Shown here in pieces: positions 34,091-42,686 of a DNA stretch of 57,891 bases. The stretch comes from an uncultured Campylobacterales bacterium (GTDB lineage Bacteria > Campylobacterota > Campylobacteria > Campylobacterales > CACVAW01), in the NCBI GenBank assembly GCA_902727925.1, contig CACVAW010000068.1:1-57891 (forward strand), written 5' to 3'. Both the position numbers and the translations under genes were made by a program. Positions within the stretch are counted from its first letter, which is position 1, and the number at the start of each line of letters is the position of its first letter. The notes beneath the pieces are model-generated. The model was not told where the DNA came from, made no database searches, and worked only from the letters and a program-made list of their open reading frames with translations.

Positions 34091-35326
34091 ATGATAGATA
34101 CAGTAAGTGAACTAAATCACAAGATAAAAGGTCTTTTAGAAACTACATTTTTAAGTATCAGTGTTTCAGGAGAAATCTCACGCCCTACATATCACTCATC
34201 AGGACATATATATTTTACTCTTAAAGATAACAACTCCAGTATAAGTTGTGTTATGTTTAAAGGTAATAATGCCAGACTTAAATTTAAACTTGAAGAGGGT
34301 TTAAAAGTAGTAGTAAACGGTGCAATTAGTGTTTATACTCCAAGAGGAAGTTATCAAATAAATTGTGTGAGTGTTGAGCCTGATGGACAGGGAAGTCTTA
34401 ATCTTGCTTACGAACAGCTCAAAACCAAGCTTTCATTAAAAGGCTATTTTGATAGTAATATCAAAAAAATATTGCCTAAATATCCTAAAAATATTGTTTT
34501 AATTACTTCAGGAAGTGGGGCTGCATTAGCTGATATGCTTAGAGTAGCAAAAAGTAGATGGCCATTAGTAAAAATCACTTTAATAAATACGCTAACTCAA
34601 GGTGAAAATGCAAAATTTGATATAGTTAAAAATATTAAGTTAGCAGATTCTTTAGATACTGATATCATAGTAGTAGCAAGAGGTGGTGGAAGTCTTGAAG
34701 ATCTTTGGAGTTTTAATGAAGAGATAGTTGCAGACGCAATTTTTGAGTGTAACACTCCTGTAGTTTCAGCCATTGGGCATGAGATAGATATTCTTATTAG
34801 TGACTTTACGGCTGATTTAAGAGCCCCTACACCATCTGCTGCTATGGAACTAATACTTCCAGATATTAATGAGATGCGGTTTTACTTAGATGAGTTAACT
34901 AATAGGTACAATTCAGTAGTACAAAATATGATACTAAAAAATGAAGCTAAATTATCTAATATAAAAGAACTTTACCGTCAAAACTCTATAATTTCCAAAA
35001 TTGAGCTTAATTTACAAATAATCAAATACCTAAAGACAGAATTTAAATCAAGTTTGGACTCTATAATAGCTAAAAAAAGCTCTTATATAAAAGAACTTCA
35101 GTACCACTTGAAATCTAGCACAGAGCAAATATTAACAAATAAAACTAATAAATTAGAGTTTTTAAAAGAAACACTTAAACATAATAATCCTGCAAACAAA
35201 TCAAAAATTGGGATAGGGTATATTGAAAAAAATGGTAAAAAAATATCATTAAAAGATATCAAAAAAAATGATGAGTTTGAACTACTTGATTCTAAGGTTT
35301 CAATTAAAGCAAAAAGAATTGGATAA
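34091..35326 (+). CDS. xseA: Exodeoxyribonuclease VII large subunit
   Basis: This 411-residue nuclease subunit has the N-terminal OB domain (SELNHKIKGLLETTFLSISVSGEI..HIYFTLKD) and the catalytic domain with ITSGSGAALADMLRV, VVARGGGSLEDLWSFN and VSAIGHEIDILISDFTADLRAPTPSAA. A long coiled coil follows. ExoVII degrades single-stranded DNA with the small subunit XseB, which is not in this window. AGAGG lies 8 bases before the ATG. The C-terminal tail is shorter than in E. coli (456). Confidence 0.94.
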   Translation: MIDTVSELNHKIKGLLETTFLSISVSGEISRPTYHSSGHIYFTLKDNNSSISCVMFKGNNARLKFKLEEGLKVVVNGAISVYTPRGSYQINCVSVEPDGQGSLNLAYEQLKTKLSLKGYFDSNIKKILPKYPKNIVLITSGSGAALADMLRVAKSRWPLVKITLINTLTQGENAKFDIVKNIKLADSLDTDIIVVARGGGSLEDLWSFNEEIVADAIFECNTPVVSAIGHEIDILISDFTADLRAPTPSAAMELILPDINEMRFYLDELTNRYNSVVQNMILKNEAKLSNIKELYRQNSIISKIELNLQIIKYLKTEFKSSLDSIIAKKSSYIKELQYHLKSSTEQILTNKTNKLEFLKETLKHNNPANKSKIGIGYIEKNGKKISLKDIKKNDEFELLDSKVSIKAKRIG

Positions 35327-35355
35327 TGTCTTAGATTAAAAGAGTAGAATTTAAT

Positions 35356-35669
35356 TTGAGACCTCTGAACAATTATAGTGGTACATAGCATTAAAGACTT
35401 TTTAGTATAGTTCTTTTGCAGATTGAAATACTAGCCATAGTTAATATAAGAGCTGCGAAGGGACTATACTGAGAAGTCTTTATTGCCCGTAGGGAAAGAT
35501 TGTTTTGGCGATTTTTAGAAAAATAAAACCTCATATTAGTGGAGTGAAGGAAATTCTCAGGCTTGCCTGAGGAGTAAACTTCACAAGTCTAGTATTTCAA
35601 TTTTCTTTTTCTAAAACTCATCCAAAACTTATCTTTCTATGAACTACTATAAATGTTTAGAGGTCTCAA
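35356..35669 (+). ncRNA. Large structured RNA candidate upstream of pglB
   Basis: The 369-bp gap between xseA and pglB is highly self-complementary. TTGAGACCTCTGAAC (35356-35370) pairs with 35655-35669 over 15 bp with one G-U. 35392-35421 pairs with 35453-35482 over 30 bp; the five differences are all U in the first arm opposite G in the second, so the helix is unbroken only in plus-strand RNA. The loop segment 35422-35434 pairs perfectly over 13 bp with 35589-35601, a pseudoknot or alternative fold. Hairpin repeat copy D lies at 35541-35592. It ends 15 bases before the pglB ribosome-binding site, so it may be a leader or a separate RNA. Confidence 0.6.
35541..35592 (+). repeat. Covarying hairpin repeat, copy D
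   Basis: GGAGTGAAG, then stem CTCAGGC-TT-GCCTGAG, then GAGTAAA, CTTCAC, AAGTCTAG. The outer arms GTGAAG/CTTCAC pair fully and differ from the other copies with matching changes on both sides. It lies within the structured pglB upstream region and its last bases overlap the 13-nt pseudoknot partner. Confidence 0.7.
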
Positions 35670-35695
35670 CCCTTAAAAAATATCAAGGAGATAGC

Positions 35696-37795
35696 TTGCA
35701 ACAAAATAAAATAACATTTCCCTTTACTATAGGATTAATCGCCTTAGCGTACATGTTTAGTGTCGGTATCAGGTTCATTTGGGTTTATTACTTTGCCTCA
35801 GATTATCCAAGTTTTTTATGGAATAACGAAATAATGATTACTACGAATGATGGGTATTACTTCGCTAATGGTGTTAAAGCTATGCTTGAAGGAACTCTTG
35901 ATTTACTTAATCCTAGAGAACTACAAAGTTTAAATGCGAGCTTAGGTCTTAGTTATATTACTTACGCTCTTGCTAAATTCACTCCCTTATCACTTGAAAC
36001 TGTCATACTTTACATGCCAGCATTTGTATCAAGTTTGATTGTTGTTCCTATAATTCTTATTTGCAGATTGTTTAATCTTACTTTAGTTGGATTTTTTGCA
36101 GCTCTTTTAGGTGCTATCACACATTCATATTATAATAGAACTATGGTCGGATATTATGATAGTGATATGTTTGCTCTACTTTTTCCTTTTGTGATTTTAT
36201 ACTTCATATTTGCATTATTGGTTAAGCAAAAATCAATATATGCTCTTTGGGCTGGTATAGCAATAGCTATTTTTCCACTTTTTTATGCACAAGGTTTGAC
36301 TGTAACATTTGCTACTTTATGTTTATATTTGGGTTATGTATTATGGAAATTTAGAGATGATAGTACAATGCACAAAAGTGCGGTGCTTTTATTTGTCTCT
36401 ATAGTTAAGTTTTCAATACTTATTAAAATACCTGTTTTGATTCTTCTTTATCTTGGAATGAATAGAGTGAAGTTAGATAAGAGACTCTGGGTATATATAG
36501 GTGTTATAGTGGCAGTAGTTGCTGCTATTTCTACAGGTCTTTTTATGAATATCATAAACTACCTATTATCTTATACAGGTCAAGGAACTAGTTCAAGTGA
36601 GGGGTTAAACTTCTTTCAAGTGAATCAAACAGTTAGAGAAGCTTCAGGGATATCTATGGATTATCTAGCGCAAAGAATATCAGGTCATCCTATAATTTTA
36701 ATTACCTCTATTCTTGGATATATACTTCTTTTGATTAATCATAAAAAGTTTATAGTCTCTTTACCTCTTTTTGGTCTTGGTCTTTTTGCCTTATTTGGTG
36801 GGCTTAGATTTACAGTATATGCTGTACCACTTGCAGCTATTTCTTTTGTATATATCTCATACATCATTAGTGAGTTTTTCATTAAAAATAATTACAAATA
36901 TATAGTAGTAGCAATCTGTACAGCTTTAGCAATTTGGCCAAATATTAATCATATATTGAATTATAAGACAACTCCGGTATTTTCGATACAAGAGGTTCAA
37001 TCTCTTGAAAAACTTAAAAAAATATCAAACAGAGGTGATTACACTCTTACTTGGTGGGATTATGGATATCCGATATGGTTTTATTCAAATACTCATACAT
37101 TAATAGATGGTGCTAAGCACAATCAAGATAACTTTATCATTTCAAAAGTACTCTCTACTGATTCACAAGCTCAAGCAGTGAACTTGTCAAGAGTAGCAGT
37201 TGAGGCTTATGTCAAAGATCATAAAATAGCAGCTAATACTATATTTGAACAAGCTAAAAAAGATGATCTTGACTCAAATGAGTTTTTAAAGTCTTTAAAA
37301 AGTTCAGACTATAAATTACCTATAAAAACAAGAGATATATATCTGTATCTTCCATATAGAATGCTAAATATCTTCCCAACTGTAAATGTATTTAGTAATC
37401 TTGATCTTGAAGATGGGACGATATACCAAAGACCGTTTTTATATAGAAGTAATAGATATACAGATGATAATAAATTTATATATTTTCAAGGTAAACAACT
37501 TTTTATTGATAAAGAGCTAGGTAATCTTCATCTTGGTAATAAAAAATTACCTTTACATAAGATGATTGTTATTGGTTATGAAAAGAACAAAATGTTCAAA
37601 AAAGAGAATATTTTAAACTCTTATGGAAATATATCAGTGATATATCTATCTCATAGAAATACATTTATAATAGCAGATAATAAAATGATGAATTCGGTAT
37701 TTTTCAAACTATTTATTTTTGAAGAATATGATAAGAATCTTTTTGAACCTGTTATAACTAATCATAGTGTTAAAGTCTATAAATTAAAGAAATAA
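35696..37795 (+). CDS. pglB: PglB-type oligosaccharyltransferase
   Basis: This STT3-family enzyme transfers a lipid-linked glycan to Asn in D/E-X-N-X-S/T sites on the periplasmic face. About 13 membrane helices occupy residues 10-430, and the first loop has NDGYYFANG. The C-terminal domain has the catalytic/recognition motif WWDYG (453-457). TTG 35696 with AAGGAG 5 bases upstream gives 699 residues; the ATG at 35639 lies inside the structured region and would add 19 atypical residues. The rest of a pgl cluster is absent, so the gene stands alone, as in several Campylobacterota. Confidence 0.94.
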   Translation: MQQNKITFPFTIGLIALAYMFSVGIRFIWVYYFASDYPSFLWNNEIMITTNDGYYFANGVKAMLEGTLDLLNPRELQSLNASLGLSYITYALAKFTPLSLETVILYMPAFVSSLIVVPIILICRLFNLTLVGFFAALLGAITHSYYNRTMVGYYDSDMFALLFPFVILYFIFALLVKQKSIYALWAGIAIAIFPLFYAQGLTVTFATLCLYLGYVLWKFRDDSTMHKSAVLLFVSIVKFSILIKIPVLILLYLGMNRVKLDKRLWVYIGVIVAVVAAISTGLFMNIINYLLSYTGQGTSSSEGLNFFQVNQTVREASGISMDYLAQRISGHPIILITSILGYILLLINHKKFIVSLPLFGLGLFALFGGLRFTVYAVPLAAISFVYISYIISEFFIKNNYKYIVVAICTALAIWPNINHILNYKTTPVFSIQEVQSLEKLKKISNRGDYTLTWWDYGYPIWFYSNTHTLIDGAKHNQDNFIISKVLSTDSQAQAVNLSRVAVEAYVKDHKIAANTIFEQAKKDDLDSNEFLKSLKSSDYKLPIKTRDIYLYLPYRMLNIFPTVNVFSNLDLEDGTIYQRPFLYRSNRYTDDNKFIYFQGKQLFIDKELGNLHLGNKKLPLHKMIVIGYEKNKMFKKENILNSYGNISVIYLSHRNTFIIADNKMMNSVFFKLFIFEEYDKNLFEPVITNHSVKVYKLKK

Positions 37796-37831
37796 GCTAT
37801 ATAATTCGGCAATAAAACTTAAGGAGAAATA

Positions 37832-38428
37832 ATGTTAGTTACAAACAAAGCACCAGATTTTACTGCTACAGCAGTACTTCATGATAATCAGATAGTAGAT
37901 AATTTTAATCTATATGAAAACTTTGGTAAAAAAGGTACAGTACTTTTCTTTTACCCACTAGACTTTACATTTGTATGCCCTTCAGAGATAATCGCATTTG
38001 ATAAAAGATTAGAAGAATTCAAAAAAAGAGGAATTAATGTAATCGGCGTAAGCGTAGATTCACAATTTTCTCATTTTGCTTGGAAAAACACTGATGTAAA
38101 TCAAGGTGGTATAGGTCAAGTTAAATTTCCACTAGTTGCAGATTTAAGCAAAAATATTGCACGTGATTATGATGTATTACTTAATAATGCAGTTGCTCTT
38201 AGAGGATCATTTTTAATAGATACTGATGGTACTGTTAGACATGCTGTTGTTAACGATCTTCCACTTGGTAGAAACATAGACGAAATGCTTAGAATGATAG
38301 ATGCAATGCTATTTACTAATGAGCATGGAGAAGTATGTCCTGCTGGTTGGAGTGATGGTAAAGCTGGTATGAAAGCTAGCACTGATGGTGTAGCTGAATA
38401 CTTAAGCTCTCACTCAGACGATTTATAG
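37832..38428 (+). CDS. Two-Cys peroxiredoxin (AhpC/TSA type)
   Basis: This 198-residue peroxidase has the peroxidatic Cys in YPLDFTFVCPSEI (about residue 50) and the resolving Cys in GEVCPAGW (about 171), typical of typical 2-Cys enzymes that reduce H2O2 and organic peroxides with thioredoxin. GVSVDSQFSHFAW is also diagnostic. ATG follows AAGGAG. It is a single-gene unit ended by the hairpin at 38434-38457. Confidence 0.95.
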   Translation: MLVTNKAPDFTATAVLHDNQIVDNFNLYENFGKKGTVLFFYPLDFTFVCPSEIIAFDKRLEEFKKRGINVIGVSVDSQFSHFAWKNTDVNQGGIGQVKFPLVADLSKNIARDYDVLLNNAVALRGSFLIDTDGTVRHAVVNDLPLGRNIDEMLRMIDAMLFTNEHGEVCPAGWSDGKAGMKASTDGVAEYLSSHSDDL

Positions 38429-38433
38429 AACTT

Positions 38434-38457
38434 AAGAGGCTTCTTTGGAAGCCTCTT
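38434..38457 (+). terminator. Rho-independent terminator of the peroxiredoxin gene
   Basis: AAGAGGCTTC (38434-38443) pairs perfectly with GAAGCCTCTT (38448-38457) around a TTTG loop, followed by a T-rich tail. The murB start codon lies only 11 bp after it. Confidence 0.9.
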
Positions 38458-38468
38458 TATTTTAATAC

Positions 38469-39236
38469 GTGCAAATAGATTTTTCAAAGTATTCTAGTAT
38501 TAAGATAGGACCTATCTTAGAGGTTCGTATTATAGAAGATTTTGAAAAGTTAAAGCCCAAAGAAAATATTATTGGGGGTGCCAATAATATTCTTATCTCA
38601 AACAATCCTCCACCTCTTGCAATGCTCTCAAGTAAATTTGACTATATCCATATTAAAGATAATACACTTGTTGTCGGAGCAGCTACAAAAAGCTCAAAAC
38701 TACTAACATTTTGTAAAAAACACAATATCAAAAATTTTGAATTACTTCAAAAGCTTCCAGGTTCTATTGGAGGTCTTACTAAGATGAATGCAGGTCTTAA
38801 AGAGTGGGAGATATTTAATCATTTAAATTATGTAAAAACAGATGATAAAATAATCAAAAAAGAAGACATCAATTACTCATATAGACACTCTGATATAGAA
38901 GGTATCATCTATGAAGTAGGGTTTGATATAGAAGTAGGTTTTAATAACGCTATATTAGGTTTTTTTAAAGACCTAAGAGATAATCAGCCGAATAATCCAA
39001 GTGCAGGAAGTTGCTTCAAAAATCCACCAAACGATTATGCAGCTAGGCTTATTGAAGCTGTAGGGCTTAAGGGCAAAGAATTTGGTAATGTATCATTTAG
39101 TAAAAAACACGCTAATTTCTTAGTAAACCGTGGTAGTGCTACTTATGATGAAGCTATAAATTTAATAAGAATAGCTCAAAAAGAAGTAAGAGATAAATTC
39201 AATATAGAGCTTGAGTTAGAAATTCAGGTAATATAA
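38469..39236 (+). CDS. murB: UDP-N-acetylenolpyruvoylglucosamine reductase
   Basis: This 255-residue FAD enzyme completes UDP-MurNAc synthesis for peptidoglycan. NIIGGANNILIS (FAD loop), LLQKLPGSIGG, NAG, INYSYRHSDIEG, PSAGSCFKNP (catalytic Ser/Cys region) and KHANFLVNRGSAT are present. It starts at GTG 38469, with no clear ribosome-binding site because the terminator stem sits directly upstream; the leader may be very short. Length matches the short Campylobacterota form. Confidence 0.92.
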   Translation: MQIDFSKYSSIKIGPILEVRIIEDFEKLKPKENIIGGANNILISNNPPPLAMLSSKFDYIHIKDNTLVVGAATKSSKLLTFCKKHNIKNFELLQKLPGSIGGLTKMNAGLKEWEIFNHLNYVKTDDKIIKKEDINYSYRHSDIEGIIYEVGFDIEVGFNNAILGFFKDLRDNQPNNPSAGSCFKNPPNDYAARLIEAVGLKGKEFGNVSFSKKHANFLVNRGSATYDEAINLIRIAQKEVRDKFNIELELEIQVI

Positions 39237-39279
39237 ATGAGACCTCTTATGAGGTATAAAAAATCAGAGGATTTTTACT

Positions 39280-39633
39280 ATGTTAAAGGGAATTATTACG
39301 CTTTTGATTTTTCAGTTTTTGGGTGGATGTATAGCTACACTATTTTCCCTATTAGTTCCAGGGCCTGTGATTGGGATGGTTTTATTATTGATATTTTTGA
39401 TGATTAGAGGAAGTAGTTTTAAGAGCCTTGATGACGTAGTATCGTTGCACTTAAGATATTTACCGCTTTTATTTATACCAGCTGCTATGGGAGTTATTAC
39501 TCAAGTAGACATTATCTCAAAAGAGTTTTGGGCAATACTTATATCTCTTGTTTTTGGAACAATAATCTCACTTGCTTTGAGTTCAAAACTAATGGATTAC
39601 TTAATCACAAAAAAAGAAAATAAACAAAAATGA
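39280..39633 (+). CDS. lrgA: LrgA/CidA family membrane protein
   Basis: This 117-residue, four-helix membrane protein starts LKGIITLLIFQFLGGCIATL and has VPGPVIGMVLLL, the CidA/LrgA signature. Partnered with LrgB it affects murein hydrolase export, autolysis or pyruvate movement in other bacteria. It overlaps lrgB by 4 bp. A small hairpin (ACCTC-TTAT-GAGGT) lies in its leader at 39242-39255. Confidence 0.9.
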   Translation: MLKGIITLLIFQFLGGCIATLFSLLVPGPVIGMVLLLIFLMIRGSSFKSLDDVVSLHLRYLPLLFIPAAMGVITQVDIISKEFWAILISLVFGTIISLALSSKLMDYLITKKENKQK

Positions 39634-40343
39634 ATATTAATACACTAATAGAATATATATCTTCAACTCCTCTAACTTGGTTAATACTCACTCTCGGCTC
39701 TTTTAAGCTAGGTATTATTATTTATGAAAGATTTAATAAACATACTTTGCTGCAGCCTATTATCATTTCTTATGTGACTATTATAAGTACACTTTTATTA
39801 ACAGGGGTTTCATACACTGAGTATTTTAAAAGTGTAGAAATCATTCACTTCTTTTTGGGACCAGCTACTGTTGCTCTGGCATTGCCTTTATATAAGAATC
39901 TAAAACATATAAAATCTATATTTGTACCGATTTGTATTACTTTAGTTGTTTCAGCAATATTTTCAATACTAGTTGCAGTTGGGATACTTTGGATTTTAGA
40001 TGCTAATATTATTACAATACTATCAATGACAACAAAATCAATCACTGCACCAATAGCTATAGTTACATCAGAACAAATAGGTGCTATTCCTTCACTCGCA
40101 GTTAGTTTTGTAGTTATTACTGGAATTCTTGGAGCATTGTTTGGAACTTCAATTTTTAAATTTATGGGTATAAAAGATGATAGAGCAAAAGGATTTGCTT
40201 TGGGAGTTGTTTCTCATGGCATTGGGACGGCAAGGGCTGTAGAAATAAGCCAAAAGTCTGCTGCTTTTGGAGCTCTTGCTATGGGACTTTGTGGGCTATT
40301 TACTGCAGTATTTCTTCCGTTAGTATTGGTTTGGATATCGTAA
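39630..40343 (+). CDS. lrgB: LrgB/CidB family membrane protein
   Basis: This 237-residue membrane protein has FLGPATVALALPLYKN, TTKSITAPIAIVTSEQIG and KGFALGVVSHGIGTARA, all typical of LrgB. It acts with LrgA. It ends just before a perfect bidirectional terminator and converges with lemA. Confidence 0.93.
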   Translation: MNINTLIEYISSTPLTWLILTLGSFKLGIIIYERFNKHTLLQPIIISYVTIISTLLLTGVSYTEYFKSVEIIHFFLGPATVALALPLYKNLKHIKSIFVPICITLVVSAIFSILVAVGILWILDANIITILSMTTKSITAPIAIVTSEQIGAIPSLAVSFVVITGILGALFGTSIFKFMGIKDDRAKGFALGVVSHGIGTARAVEISQKSAAFGALAMGLCGLFTAVFLPLVLVWIS

Positions 40344-40348
40344 AATAG

Positions 40349-40376
40349 TTTTAGAGCTATAATTATAGCTCTAAAA
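40349..40376. terminator. Bidirectional terminator between lrgB and lemA
   Basis: TTTTAGAGCTATAA and TTATAGCTCTAAAA form a perfect 28-bp palindrome (14-bp arms) between two convergent genes. A/T flanks give U-runs on both strands. Confidence 0.85.
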
Positions 40377-40393
40377 TAAATATGATGGCAGTT

Positions 40394-40990
40394 TTAAAAC
40401 TCTACTACTCTTTCTTCGTTAGCTTGAACTTTTTCTTCACTTAATTCCCAGTATTTAAAGTCTTGTTTTAATTTAGGGAAAGCTTTTACTACAAATGTAT
40501 CTGGAACTGATTCAATTGTTACATTATATTGCTCAATTCCATCATTATAAGCTTGTTTTGCAAAACTTAGTTTGTTTTCAGTTGATACAATTTCTTCTTG
40601 AAGTTGAAGCATATTTGTACTTGCTTTAAGATCAGGATAAGCTTCCATCGTTAGTGAAAACTTAGAACTCATTTCACCTGAATTTATCATACTAGATAAA
40701 CTCTCTTCTACTTCTTTAAGCTCTTCATTATTAAAAGCATCACCTTCTAAGTTAATAGCTTTTTGTCTAAGCTCAACTACTTCTTTAAAAGCACTTTTTT
40801 CGTAGTCCATATATTTTTTTACACTATTTATTAGTGAATCAAATATCTTAGCACGTCTGTCAAGTTGAACTGATATTTGCTTCTCGGCGTTTACAACATT
40901 TTCTTTTAATCTGATGATTTTATTATAGATTGACACAATCCAAAATATCAAAACTCCAACTACAATTAATATAATCCATCCAGTACTCAT
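40394..40990 (-). CDS. LemA family protein
   Basis: This 198-residue protein has one N-terminal membrane helix (GWIILIVVGVLIFWIVSIYN) then a helical domain with VNAEKQISVQLDRRAKIFDSLI, YPDLKAST and AYNDGIEQYNVTIESVP, the LemA signature. Its N-terminus is outside with the domain inside in studied members; function is unclear. It is a lone gene, divergent from smpB, with AAAGG before the ATG. Confidence 0.92.
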   Translation of the reverse strand: MSTGWIILIVVGVLIFWIVSIYNKIIRLKENVVNAEKQISVQLDRRAKIFDSLINSVKKYMDYEKSAFKEVVELRQKAINLEGDAFNNEELKEVEESLSSMINSGEMSSKFSLTMEAYPDLKASTNMLQLQEEIVSTENKLSFAKQAYNDGIEQYNVTIESVPDTFVVKAFPKLKQDFKYWELSEEKVQANEERVVEF

Positions 40991-41057
40991 AACACAACCT
41001 TTATAAAATATGATTTGTTATAATACCAAAAGATATATATAAAGTTAAAGGACTACC

Positions 41058-41504
41058 ATCAAGACAATAGCTCAAAATAAAAAAGCCAGATTTGATTATG
41101 AACTATTAGAAATCTATGAATGTGGAATAATGCTTACAGGTAGTGAAGTAAAGGCTATTAGAGCTGGTAGAGTAAATATAAAAGATAGTTTTGTAAAAAT
41201 AGTTAAAAATGAAGCTTTTGTATTTAATATGCATATATCACATCTTGATACTACAACACTTTTCGCACCTGATCCAAGACGAGATAGAAAGCTTTTATTA
41301 CATAAAAAAGAAATTAATAAATTGTTTGCTAAAGTTTCAAGAGAAGGACTTGCTCTAGTTCCAACAGTAATGTACTTTAGTCATAAGAATTTGGTAAAAA
41401 TCAAGATAGCACTTGCCAAAGGTAAGAAGCAATATGACAAGAGAGAAACGCTTAAAAAACAAGATCAAACAAGATCAATTGCTCAGGCTTTGAAAAATTA
41501 TTAG
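41058..41504 (+). CDS. smpB: SsrA-binding protein SmpB, probable ATC start
   Basis: SmpB binds tmRNA and rescues stalled ribosomes. The first ATG (41130) would remove 24 conserved residues: the in-frame upstream sequence encodes KTIAQNKKARFDYELLEIYE, the standard SmpB N-terminus, up to ATC 41058, which has AAAGGA 5 bases upstream. From ATC the protein has 148 residues, the normal length. The body has GSEVKAIRAGRVNIKDSFV, HISHLD and the C-terminal basic tail. No ATG, GTG or TTG is available in that frame. A sequencing error in the start codon is the main alternative. Confidence 0.9.
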   Translation: MKTIAQNKKARFDYELLEIYECGIMLTGSEVKAIRAGRVNIKDSFVKIVKNEAFVFNMHISHLDTTTLFAPDPRRDRKLLLHKKEINKLFAKVSREGLALVPTVMYFSHKNLVKIKIALAKGKKQYDKRETLKKQDQTRSIAQALKNY

Positions 41505-41580
41505 ATTGTTTGATTAAATTTATTTCACAAAATTTAATGTATATTTAATAATAACATGGTAAATTTCCACTCATAATAAA

Positions 41581-41599
41581 AATGATATCTATTATCATT
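41581..41599. promoter_or_regulatory. Fur-box-like palindrome upstream of the porin
   Basis: AATGATATCTATTATCATT has 7-bp arms AATGATA and TATCATT and looks like the classic Fur box (GATAATGATAATCATTATC). It lies 24 bp before the porin ATG, overlapping where the promoter should be. Iron-dependent repression of the cassette is inferred. Confidence 0.6.
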
Positions 41600-41622
41600 A
41601 TTAAACATAACAAGGAAATAAA

Positions 41623-42684
41623 ATGAAATTTAAAAATACATTAGTTTTAGGGGCGCTTACAAGTACATTACTTTTTGGTAACTCTTTAGAGCAAAAGGTA
41701 GCTGAGTTAGAGAGCAAAATAGAAGCTCTTACAGAACAATCAGCTTTTGGAGCTGGTGAGTCAAAGCTTTCTTTTAATGGATATGCTAAGGTTGACTATG
41801 TGAACTATCTTGATAGGCGTGGGGAAGATTTTAGTGATGACTATAGATTAATATTAGCTCCAAAGTATAAGTTCAGTGATACAGTTAGTTTCATATCTGA
41901 GATAGAGTTTGAACATGCTGGAAGTACTGTTGAAGTTGAGCAGTCTTATATTGAGTGGAAAGTTCAAGACAATCTTAGTCTTAATATAGGTAAGCAAATA
42001 GTTCCAATGGGATATGTGAATCTTTACCATGAACCAACAGTATTTAATGGAGTAAACAGACCAGAGACAGAAAAAAACATAGTACCTTCAACTTGGTATG
42101 AAAATGCTATTTTAGTAAAAGGTAACTACGACAAACTTAAATTCCAAGCTGGTATATTACCATCTCTTGACGCTACAGAAGGCTCAAGTGTAAGAGACTG
42201 GAGAGGTAAAGGGAACAAAGCAAAAGCTGAAGATATAGCAGTAGTAGCTAGAGTTGATTATACTTTTACACCTGAATTTCAAGCAGGATTCTCATACTTT
42301 ATGGGGGACATTGGGCAAAATGCTGTAGGTCTTGAAGATGCAAAAATAAGTATGCTAAATATTTATGCTACATACCAAATAGAAGATCTTAAAGTAAAAG
42401 CTTTTTATGCACAAAATGATATAGATGGGATAACTGGTCTTAGCGAAACAAAACCTGATGGTTACTATATAGATGCTAGCTATAAGATAGATGATTTTGT
42501 ACCATTTGTTAGATATGAAGAGTATCAAGTAGAAACAAAAGCGGATAGTAGAACACTAACGACCCTAGGACTTAATTATTTTATAAATCCAAATGTAGTT
42601 CTTAAAGCTGATTATATATTCTATGAAAAAAGTGATGGTGAAGACGATGATAGATTTTCTATGGGTGTAGGAATGATGTTTTAA
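41623..42684 (+). CDS. Outer membrane porin-like protein
   Basis: This 353-residue protein has a signal peptide (KFKNTLVLGALTSTLLFGNS), a short coiled coil (LEQKVAELESKIEALTEQ) that may anchor to peptidoglycan or trimerise, and a beta-barrel body ending in aromatic-rich MGVGMMF (C-terminal Phe), as usual for barrels. SFNGYAKVDYVNYL and NIGKQIVPMGYVNLYHEP suggest the phosphate-selective porin O/P or DcaP class; substrate unknown. The Fur-like box upstream and the FMN-binding protein downstream (2-bp gap) suggest a role in iron or metal acquisition. Confidence 0.85.
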   Translation: MKFKNTLVLGALTSTLLFGNSLEQKVAELESKIEALTEQSAFGAGESKLSFNGYAKVDYVNYLDRRGEDFSDDYRLILAPKYKFSDTVSFISEIEFEHAGSTVEVEQSYIEWKVQDNLSLNIGKQIVPMGYVNLYHEPTVFNGVNRPETEKNIVPSTWYENAILVKGNYDKLKFQAGILPSLDATEGSSVRDWRGKGNKAKAEDIAVVARVDYTFTPEFQAGFSYFMGDIGQNAVGLEDAKISMLNIYATYQIEDLKVKAFYAQNDIDGITGLSETKPDGYYIDASYKIDDFVPFVRYEEYQVETKADSRTLTTLGLNYFINPNVVLKADYIFYEKSDGEDDDRFSMGVGMMF

Positions 42685-42686
42685 TC

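Noticed and set aside
35639-35695. ATG start of pglB at 35639
   Set aside because: It lies inside the closing helix of the structured region, has no ribosome-binding site and adds residues not seen in the family; TTG 35696 has AAGGAG at 5 bases.
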